From contig NC_088331.1 in assembly GCF_036884655.1 (NCBI RefSeq), positions 12,781,001 through 12,845,000 on the forward strand: a stretch of 64,000 nt of DNA, written 5' to 3'. Position 1 is the stretch's first letter; each line of letters opens with the position of its first letter. The notes below the pieces were generated by a model. The model was not told where the DNA came from. It did not search any database and worked only from the letters and a program-made list of their open reading frames with translations. Positions 10,653 through 19,516 of this stretch are shown one piece after another. The translations under genes were made by a program, and so were the position numbers. This DNA comes from Musa acuminata AAA Group (lineage: Eukaryota > Streptophyta > Magnoliopsida > Zingiberales > Musaceae).

Positions 10653-11651
10653 TCATGTAATTTCGAAGTAAATTAGGGGGATTTCGATTACCTCATCATT
10701 GTAGGCTGTTAAGGCGTAGTTTGCCGCCTTGCTTTTGTTGACTTTCTCTTCTTCGGAGGAGCTCGATTCATCCCAATTTTTGTTCTTCTTCTTGCGTTTA
10801 AAGCAAGTAGTTCCATTCTTTTTGCTTTTTAATTTTCGTTTCATTTTAAGTTCACCATCACTTGAGCTTATGCTCGAGTGGTCTTCAAATGTTCTATGTC
10901 CCAAATCCTTCCTGTTCTTTGGAAGGTTGGTTTGTTCATCATTGTCCTCATCACTTGAGTCATCGCTCAAGTGGCATTCATTTGTCCAGAGTTCCAAATC
11001 CTTCCTGTTCTTTGGAAGGTGGTTCTCAAGTTCTTCACGTGCATTGCACGTCATTTCATATGTGATCAATGAACCAATTAGTTCTTCAAGTGGAAAATGG
11101 TTCAAGTTTTTCGATTCTTGAATAGCAGTTACTTTTGAATCCCAAGTTTTAGAAAGTGAGCGCAAAACTTTGTTAACGAGTTCAAAATCCGAAAAGCTTT
11201 TACCAAGTGATTTTAAACCATTGACGACATCCGTAAAACGGGTGTACATGTCAACAACGGTTTCGCTTGGTTTCATATGAAAAAGCTCGAAATCAAGCAG
11301 TAGAATATTAACTTTCGAGTCTTTGACTCTACTAGTTCCCTCGTGCGTGATTTCAAGAGTGCGCCAAATATCGAAAGCCGTTTCACACGTAGAAATCCGA
11401 TTGAACTCATTTTTGTCCAATGCGCAAAATAAGGCATTCATAGCCTTTGCGTTTAAAGAAAAATTCTTCTTCTCCAAAACCGACCATTCGTTCATCGGTT
11501 TGGAGGGAAGTTGAAAACCGTTTTCAATGATATTCCATAAATCCAGATTTAGAGAAATTAAGAAAACTCTCATTCGAGTTTTCCAATAAGTGTAGTCCAA
11601 TCCGTTAAAGAACGGTGGACGAAAGACCGAACAGCCCTCTTGAAAAGTCAT
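10653..11651 (-). CDS. Gag protein of the inner gag-only element (332 aa, no zinc knuckle)
   Basis: A gag polyprotein would form the particle that packages element RNA. I chose the ATG at 11651 because it lies 36 bp after the primer binding site and begins the conserved MTFQEG; the longer frame upstream is leader and LTR. Residues about 10-225 resemble copia UBN2-type gag (PPFFNGLDYTYWKTRMRVF, AFDIWRTLEITHEG, KVLRSLSKTWDSKVTAIQE, LEELIGSLITYEM). The C-terminal part is acidic and serine-rich with two LPKNRKDL copies, then a lysine-rich stretch and SSSSEEE. No CX2CX4HX4C motif remains: CFKRKKK stands where it would be expected. There are no internal stops, so it may still be made. Confidence 0.88.
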   Translation of the reverse strand: MTFQEGCSVFRPPFFNGLDYTYWKTRMRVFLISLNLDLWNIIENGFQLPSKPMNEWSVLEKKNFSLNAKAMNALFCALDKNEFNRISTCETAFDIWRTLEITHEGTSRVKDSKVNILLLDFELFHMKPSETVVDMYTRFTDVVNGLKSLGKSFSDFELVNKVLRSLSKTWDSKVTAIQESKNLNHFPLEELIGSLITYEMTCNAREELENHLPKNRKDLELWTNECHLSDDSSDEDNDEQTNLPKNRKDLGHRTFEDHSSISSSDGELKMKRKLKSKKNGTTCFKRKKKNKNWDESSSSEEEKVNKSKAANYALTAYNDEVIEIPLIYFEIT

Positions 11652-11687
11652 TTCTCTCGGGTGTAAATCCGAAATGAGAAAAACCCC

Positions 11688-11699
11688 GCTCTGATACCA
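11688..11699 (-). other. Primer binding site, inner element
   Basis: The reverse complement reads TGGTATCAGAGC, complementary to the 3' end of initiator-Met tRNA, two bases from the LTR edge at 11702. Confidence 0.92.
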
Positions 11700-11701
11700 A
11701 T

Positions 11702-14321
11702 TGTTAGGATCAAGAGCACTAAGAGGGGGGGGGTGAATTAGTGCAGCGGAAATCTTATAATAATTTAAAAACCAAAAGCTGCGTTCGTTCAAAAACTATT
11801 ATGATGCAAAAGCAAATTCTCAGTTTGTATCTAAGTGCAGTTTGCGTCTAAGCGCAGATTGCGTTTAAGCGCAGTTTTGCGTCTAAGCGCAGTTTTGCGT
11901 CTAAACTCAGATTTACGTCTAAATGCAGATTTACGTCTAAACGCAGATTTACGTCTAAACGCAGATTTACGTCTAAACGCAGATTTACGTCTAAACGCAG
12001 TTTTACGTCTAAACGCAGTTTTACGTCTAAACGCAGATTTACGTCTAAACGCAGATTTACGTCTAAACGTAGTTTTACGTCTAGACGCAGATTTACGTCT
12101 AAACTTTGAAACTCGTTTGTATACTCGCAGAAGGCAGTATGCAGTTGAAATCAAGACGTAAACGTGAACTGAAATCTGATGATTGAGCGAGGAAAGCCGA
12201 TTTACGTCTGAATGCAGTTTTACGTCTAAATGTTGAAACTCGTTCGTAAAATCGTAGAGGACAGATTGCAGTTATTAATAGGATTAAAATGTAAGCGTAA
12301 ACTGCAAAGAAGCTCGTTCGTAAAGGCACGGAAAACAGTTCTGCAGAATCAAACGTAAACGTAAACTGTAATGTATGAAAATACGAATTTACGTCTGAAT
12401 GCAGATTTGGAAGAACAGCACTTAGAACTTGTTCGTGAAAGCGCAGAGAGCAGTAGTGATGAGGGAGGTTTGCAGTAATGATAAAGTGCTCGAAAATAAA
12501 CGCAAACCAGAGATTTAGAGTGGTTCGGTCAGCCTTGACCTACTCCACTTTTGGCTTCCTCCACCAATGAGGTTGCCGACGTCAACTAGGTGCCTTCCTT
12601 CAATGGGCGAAGGCCAAACTTCCCTCTTACAATTTCTCTCCTTTTGACAGGCTCAGGAGACAACCTTTACAGACCTTTCTCTCCTCACTTTACAATTGAA
12701 AACTTGAAGAACAGAAGGAGGAGACTTAAAGGCTTTACAACACTTTTGAGCTCTTAGAATCACAGAAAAGATCACGATTTCGGTATAGGTCTGTATCTTT
12801 TCAGTGCTGAATGGGTGGGGTATTTATAGGCCCCAACCCAATTCAAAATTCGAGCTCAAAACGATCAAATCAATCAAATCCCAGAATTCTGGGATCAGGC
12901 GGTTGCACCTCTCGACTGGAGAGGTGGCACCGCCTGGCAGAGCTCGAAGACTGAGCTCTGCCGATTGCTTCTCTCTGCCAGAGCTCGAAGACTGAGCTCG
13001 ATGGTTGCATCACCTGGCAGAGCTCGAAGACTGAGCTTGGTGATTGCATCACCTGGCAGAGCTCGAAACTGAGCTCGGTGGTTGCATCACCTGGCAGAGC
13101 TCCAAGCTGAGCTCAGGCTGATCCACCTCTCTGCCAGAGCTCGAAGACTGAGCTCGGTGATTGCATCACCTGGCAGAGCTCGAGACTGAGCTCAGGCTGA
13201 TGCACTTCTCTGCCAGAGCTCGAAGACTGAGCTCGGTGGTTGCATCGCCTGGCAGAGCTCGAAACTTGAGCTCTGGCGGTGCTACCTCTTGGCAGAGGAG
13301 GTTGCACCGCCCAGTCTAGCTCGAAGACTGAGCTCTAGGCGGTTGCACCTCTCGGCTGGGGCGGTTGCACCTCCCAGCCTCGCAGCCCTGGCGGTTGCAC
13401 CTCCTGGCTGGGGCGGTTGCACCTCCCAACCCCACAGCCCAGGCGGTTGCACCTCCTGGCTGGGGCGGTTGCACCTCCTAGTGCAATCAGGGTCCGAATG
13501 GTTCACTCCATTCGGCCCACTCTGAATCTTTTCAGGGGCCCAATTGCCCCAAGATTAAGCTAATGGGATCACCTCCCATTTTCATGCTTAATCATCATGC
13601 TAACTACGATTAACTCTAAGACAACTTCTGCAGCTTTGCTCCGATGCGTCAATCGCTTCTTCCGGCGAGTTTCCTGCCAACTTCCGTCGATCAACCGATA
13701 ACCCTCGGTGATCCTTCTGCGGACATCCGGCATACTCCTGGACTTTGCGACGATCCACTTGGCGAGTTCCGACGAGCTTCGCTTGGCAAGCTTCTGGACT
13801 TCTCGGATCTGTTCTCTCTGAACCTCCGACGACCGTCCGAACTTCCGTCGAACTCTCGAACTCCCAACGTGATCATGATCTTGACTCCGGCGCAACACCT
13901 GCTGCTTGTCTTACTCTCATCGTAGTTAATCCTGCACACTTAAAACAAAACTTCAATCGAGACAATTAATCCTAAGCAATTAACCAAGTTGTCCGACATG
14001 TCATTGGTCCCTCGACGCTTCGTCCGATTCTTCGGCGCATCGTCCTCTCGTGCAGCCTATTGCCCAATCGGCCAGTTGACTCCGCAACTCCGATATCCTT
14101 GGCACAATACCCACTCTTCTTGGCCCGATGCCCGAGTCCACGGCCCGAAGCCTTCTGTCGATACGTCGACCGATCCACTGGCCCGACGTCCAATCTTCTG
14201 ACATGTTCCTTCGGCACAATATGATTTTCCTGCTTTAATTGTCTCATCCTGATCGAAGCATCCTGCGTCACTCAAAACGCATATATCAAGTAGTTTCATC
14301 ATCAAAATACGAGATTCAACA
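11702..14321 (-). repeat. Inner element 5' LTR
   Basis: This 2,620-bp LTR is almost identical to 5912-8549. It contains the 18-bp array (11831-12104), the TATA box (12823-12828), the GAGCTC array (about 12935-13338) and the CpG-rich U3. It ends GATTCAACA at 14321, next to the right GGTGC duplication at 14322-14326. Confidence 0.93.
11831..12104 (-). repeat. 18-bp tandem array (inner 5' LTR)
   Basis: Same motif as 6041-6331 but shorter by one GCGTCTAAGCGCAGTTTT unit. This one-unit change accounts for the whole 18-bp length difference between the two LTRs. Confidence 0.92.
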
Positions 14322-14326
14322 GGTGC
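14322..14326. repeat. Target site duplication GGTGC, right copy
   Basis: It follows the inner element's end. The outer LTR resumes with AACCTC, matching the continuous copy at about 20647. Confidence 0.95.
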
Positions 14327-14769
14327 AACCTCTTCTGTCAAGAGGTAGCACCGCCAGAGCTCAAGTTTCGAGCTCTGCCAAGAGGTGCAACCACCGAGCT
14401 CGGTCTTCGAGCTCTGGCAGAGAGGTGCAACCTCTTTGGATAGGAGATGCATCGCCTGAGCTCGGTCTTCGAGCTCTGGCAGAGAGGTGCAACCACCTCT
14501 GGTAGAGAGGTGCATCAGCCTGAGCTCAGTTTCGAGCTCTACCAGGTGATGCAACCACCGAGCTCAAGTTTCGAGCTCTGCCAGGCGGTGCAACCACCGA
14601 GCTCAGTCTTCGAGCTCTGGCAGAGTGGTGCAATCGCCTGAGCTCAGTCTACGAGCTCTGCCAGGCGGTGCCACCTCTCCAGTTAAGAGGTGCAACCGCC
14701 TGATCCCAGAATTCTGGGATTTGATCGATTTGATCGTTTTGAGCTCCAAATTTGAATTGGGTTGGGGCC

Positions 14770-14775
14770 TATAAA
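14770..14775 (+). promoter_or_regulatory. TATA box, outer 5' LTR
   Basis: GGCCTATAAATACCCC lies just downstream of the GAGCTC array. This is the promoter expected to drive the outer element, although its U3 is now separated by 8.4 kb of inserted DNA. Confidence 0.75.
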
Positions 14776-15311
14776 TACCCCACCCATTTAGCACTGAAAA
14801 GCAACAGATCCACACCGAATTCTTGATCTTTTCAGTGATTCTAAGAGCTCAAATTTGTGTAAAGTCCTAAAGTTCTCCTCCTTCTGTTCTTCAAGTCTTG
14901 AGTTGTAAAGTGAGGAGAGAAAGGATCTGTAAAGGTTGTCTCCTGAGCCTGTCAAAAGGAGAGAAACTGTAAAAGGGCAGTTAGCCTTCGCCCATTGAAG
15001 GAAGGCAGCTAGTTGACGTCGGTGACCTCGTCGGAGGAGGAAGCCAAAAGTGGAGTAGGTCAAGACTGACCGAACCACTCTAAATCTCTGGTTTGCTTTT
15101 ACCTTGAGCACTTTATCATTACTGCAAACCTCCTACATTGCTACTGCCCTCTGCGCCTTTACAAACGAGTTTCTAAGCTCTGATCTTTCAGAATCTGCAT
15201 TCAAACGTAAATCGTGTTTTCGTACGATCTTCACACTGCAGTTTACGCTTACATTCGGATTCCATTTATAACTGCAAATTGCTTTCTACGTAAAACGCTT
15301 TTCAAGGTTCA

Positions 15312-15604
15312 AAACTGCTTTTAGACGCAAAACTACATTTAGACGTAAAATTACGTTTAGACGTAAAACTGCGTTTAGACGCAAAACTGCGTTTAGACGT
15401 AAAACTACGTTTAGACGTAAAACTGCGTTTAGACGTAAAACTGCGTTTAGACGTAAAACTGCGTTTAGACGTAAAACTGCGTTTGGACGTAAAACTGAGT
15501 TTAGACACAAACTGTGATTAGACGCAAACTGTGCTTAGACGCAAACTGTGTTTAGACACAAACTGCGCTTAGACGCAAAACTGCGCTTAGACGCAAACTG
15601 CACT
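15312..15604 (+). repeat. 18-bp tandem array (outer 5' LTR)
   Basis: Units of GTTTAGACGTAAAACTGC lie in the transcript leader between the TATA box and the primer binding site. They are in the opposite strand sense to the inner copies, as expected from orientation. Confidence 0.92.
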
Positions 15605-15730
15605 GTGATTCTGCTTTTATATCGAAATCGTTTTTTATCGGACGAACTCAGCTTTCGTTTTTAAATTACTGTAAGATTTCCGCTGCACTAATTCACCCCC
15701 CCCCCTCTTAGTGCTCTCGATCCTAACAAT

Positions 15731-15742
15731 TGGTATCAGAGC
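15731..15742 (+). other. Primer binding site, outer element
   Basis: TGGTATCAGAGC lies two bases after the LTR end, complementary to initiator-Met tRNA. Confidence 0.93.
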
Positions 15743-15778
15743 AGGGTATTTCTCATTTCGGATTTACACCCGAGAGAA

Positions 15779-16783
15779 ATGACTTTTCAAGAGGGCTGTT
15801 CGGTCTTTCGTCCACCGTTCTTTAACGGATTGGACTACACTTATTGGAAAACTCGAATGAGAGTTTTCTTAATTTCTCTAAATCTGGATTTATAGAATAT
15901 AGTTGAAAACGGTTTTCAATTTCCCTCTAAACCGATGAACGAATGGTCGGTTTTAGAGAAGAAGTATTTTTCTTTAAACGCAAAGGCTATGAATGCCTTA
16001 TTTTGCGCTTTGGACAAAAATGAGTTCAATCGGGTTTCTTTGTGCGAAACGGCTTTCGATATTTGGCGCACTCTTGAAATCACACACGAGGGAACTAGTA
16101 GAGTCAAAGACTCGAAAGTTAATATTTTACTGCATGATTTCGAGCTTTTTCATATGAAACCAAGCGAAACCGTTGTCGACATGTTCACCCGTTTTACGGA
16201 TGTCGTCAATGGTTTAAAATCACTTGGTAAAAGCTTTTCGGATTTTGAACTCATTAACAAAGTTTTGCGCTCACTTTCTAAAACTTGGGATTCAAAAGTA
16301 ACTGCTATTCAAGAATCAAAAAACCTAAACAACTTACCACTTGAAGAACTAATTGGTTCATTGATGACATATGAAATGGTGCACAATGCACATGATGAAC
16401 ATGTTGAACACAATCACCTTCCAAAGAACAGGAAGGATTTGGAACTCTGGACAAATGAATGCCACTTGAGCGATGACTCAAGTGATGAGGACAATGATGA
16501 ACAAACCAACCTTCCAAAGAACAGGAAGGATTTGAGACATAGAACATTTGAAGACCACTCGAGCATAAGCTCAAGTGATGGTGAACATAAACTACAAATG
16601 AAACGAAAATTAAAAAGCAATCGAACTACTTGCTTTAAACACAAGAAGAAGAACAAAAATTGGGATGAATCGAGCTCCTCCGAAGAAGAGAAAGTCAACA
16701 AAAGCAAGGCGGCAAACTACGCCTTACTAGCCTACGACATTGAGGTAATTAAAATGCCTTTGGTTTATTTTGAAATTACTTGA
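15779..16783 (+). pseudogene. Gag of the outer element, broken by one nonsense codon
   Basis: The start (MTFQEG) is at 15779, 36 bp after the primer binding site. The frame matches the inner gag closely but codon 39 is TAG at 15893-15895, where the inner copy has TGG (Trp), a single G-to-A change. Downstream the frame is open to 16783 and would give 334 aa if read through. The gag core, two LPKNRKDL copies, the acidic serine-rich tail and the missing zinc knuckle are all as in the inner copy. Re-initiation at the ATG at 15935 could still give a 282-aa N-terminally truncated protein, but that product is speculative. Confidence 0.88.
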
Positions 16784-19516
16784 TGCTTTCATGATATATT
16801 TTTTTTTTTAGTTTAGAATTAATTTTCTTGAAAATTACATGTTTAAAAATAAAAATACAAAAATTATGATCATTTCGAAAATAATATTGCATATTTTATG
16901 ATAATCAAACAAAATGATTTTGATCATGGTTAAGAAGTAATAATGTGTATCATAACATTGTTGAATGAAATCACGTTTGATTTAAAGTAATGCATAAAGA
17001 TGTAATATGAAATGGTTATTAACAATTTTATGCATGTGATTTTAAGTTATCCATGATCATGAGCTTGTTTGATCTTCTTGACTTAATTTCAAGATCTATA
17101 GCAAAAATCATGTTTGAATATATGAAAGTGTTAATTTCATTTTCGGATTCACTTAACAATTGGTATTCTAACAATCGGATTTTCTCATACACTTATGAAA
17201 AATATTTTTCTAAAATGGATTTGATGAAATGATTCATGCTTATAAACTCCATCTTGAAATATGAATGATAGTGTTTTTGCTTGCAAAGATTTGTTTCACA
17301 TTCATATCTCCTATGATTCGTGTGCAGACAAAGAATTTATAAATCATAACACAATGTGATTTCTTATGCAAAAATAAAGTGCTTTTGTGATTCTTTGCTA
17401 AAGAGAATAATTATTAAAATCATGATCTTGATAACATGAAGCTCTTTATAAATCAAGATCGTTCATTATGCTCCCTACATTTATCAAAAAGGAGTTCTTC
17501 AAATGAAATGCAATTCAATGAAGTGTCATATTGATATCTTGAAACTTGGAATATTTTAAAATGTGATCTTGATAAGAATGTTTCAAGTTGCTCTTTGTAC
17601 TATATCTTTTCGAATGAATCATGAGCCTTGATATCATATATTTCATAATACAAGATTTCTTTGCCTTATGTCTTGAACTTTCATGCTTATCTTAATTTGG
17701 CATATAAAGACTAAGGCATGCTTAGATGAAAAGGAATCTCTTAAAAAATGCTTTTCCCATTTGATCGAGATTAATGATTTCATGATATTTTGTGAATCTC
17801 GAAATTAATTTTAATGACTAGATTATGAATTTCAAATTAATAATTTGATTTGAATAAGTTTTATCTAAATCATAATCTTGATCTTGCAAAATTGAAGTCA
17901 CAAATAATATCTTGTGGTATTCATGAATTGATACTCACAATATGAAAGCATTGATATTCATGACTTGAATTGGATTGAAACATTGTATGCTTAATTTAAT
18001 CATTCTCCTATGTTTCAAAAATTCCTTAAATGCCTTATGTGATGATTGAAAACTAATCTGCTTTATGATGAATTATGAATCATGACTTGATCTATGATAT
18101 AAATGCCTTGAAATGATTGAAATATTTAACACTTTTATGCTCTATCCCCCTACTTTCTTCTTGTTTTCAATGATAAAATGGGGAGAAGTTTTGATCATGT
18201 ATGGTAGGATATAATTTGACAAAATTGATACCATCATGATATGAAACATTTATGATGTACAATTATGCATGCAATACTTGTGCTTTCTAATTATGATGTG
18301 ATGTATTGCATATGATGTAAATCATGATTTAAAATGCTATGAGTGCCAAGTTACACATTTTGAGAAGAAATTGTTATATTGAAATATTAATGTAATTATG
18401 AATGGTGATATGATATCATGCATGTAATACTTCAATTTATGATAATGATGCATGCAATGATAAAATATTCATGATGAAAAATTATCTTGACATTCATAAC
18501 TTGATTATTCATCATTTGTCATGATTTTGAAATCGTTGTAAAAGGAAAAGAGAACTACAAAACTGTATTCTCTCTTTCTTTTTTTTTCAATGACAAAGGG
18601 GGAGATAGCTAGCTTGTACAAGTCAAGAAGATGCAAAAACTTGATTGCTAGCTTACCTATTTTAAGAAGCAAAGATTGCTAACTTGCTTATTTCAAGAAG
18701 AAAAATTGTCTTCTTGAACATCACTATCTTGAATATCTCAAGAAGCAAAACTTGCAATTTGCACATTGCAATAGGAAGCAAGAATCATGAGCTTACACAA
18801 GAAATTTATCTTGCATTTGCTTTCGAAATTTTTGCTAGCTTATATATTGTGAAACTTGTATATCATAAAAATTGCTAGCTTGTTGGTCTAAAGAGAAGCA
18901 AAAAGTTGCTATCTCAAAAGAAGCAAATGTGCTATCTTGCCTATCTCAAGAGGCAAAAATGCTAACTTGCGCATCTAGCAAAGTGAGCAAAATTTTCAAG
19001 AAGCAAGAGTTGCCTTCTTGAACATCTCTAATTTGCTAGCTTGCATGATATAGAACTTGCTATCTTGAACATTACCAAAAGTGCTATCTTATATGTTATA
19101 AAACTTGAATATCTAAAACTTGATAGCATGAATGTTCTAAGCATGATATAACACCTGCTAAATCTTCTAGCTCCAAGATTGCATGATGATAAAACTTGAT
19201 ATTATGATTTTCATGCAATAAGTTGAATCAATATCACAAACACTTGATTGTGATACTTCTCCTTTTTGTTGATGACAAAGGGGGAGAAGTATGTTGATGA
19301 AAGTATGTTGATGACATGACATGTGATGCATAAGTTTATGCATATGTTCATGTTGACGTGTTGCAAGTATTCATGATGAATATTGCAATGACTTGAATTC
19401 AGTTTGAATTCAAGGTTCTATCAATATGGCATATTGATAGGGGGAGTTTGTTTAAACTCCGGGAGTTAAGTTTAACTCCGTCATCAAGTGGTTGTCATCA
19501 TCAAAAAGGGGGAGAT
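16784..19516 (+). other. Non-coding internal region of the outer element with three polypurine tracts
   Basis: This AT-rich region has no gene. AAAGGGGGAGA occurs at 18595-18605, 19277-19287 and 19505-19515, the last abutting the 3' LTR. Between the first and second (about 18610-19240) is a zone of repeated words such as AAGAAGCAA, TTGCTAGCTTG and TATCTCAAGAAG. Parts align with the inner element's region in reverse, for example 17760-17810 with 9945-9990, but it is about 0.6 kb longer. Confidence 0.85.

Larger units (their letters stand above)
5912..14321 (-). mobile_element. Inner gag-only LTR retrotransposon
   Basis: This is an 8,410-bp element in inverse orientation, bounded by TGTTAGGATC and GATTCAACA (reverse complements of the family ends) and by GGTGC duplications. 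On the minus strand the order is 5' LTR 14321-11702, primer binding site 11699-11688, gag 11651-10653, non-coding 10652-8550 with three polypurine tracts, and 3' LTR 8549-5912. The LTRs (2,620 and 2,638 bp) differ by one 18-bp unit and, by eye, about eleven substitutions, so the insertion is very recent. Gag is open throughout. Pol is absent. It is the cleanest complete copy in the window. Confidence 0.95.
14327..15728 (+). repeat. Outer element 5' LTR, second part (U3 end, R, U5)
   Basis: This continues the LTR broken at 5911. It holds the GAGCTC array (about 14335-14700), TATAAA at 14770-14775, the 18-bp array (15312-15604), a C10 run near 15696-15705 and the end CCTAACA at 15728. It is shorter than the 3' LTR by 72 bp, exactly four 18-bp units. 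Confidence 0.93.

Noticed and set aside
16784..19516. Decayed pol hidden in the non-coding body of the gag-only element
   Set aside because: No pol motif in any frame on either strand, and the region is well conserved among young copies while non-coding. It is not simply rotted pol.
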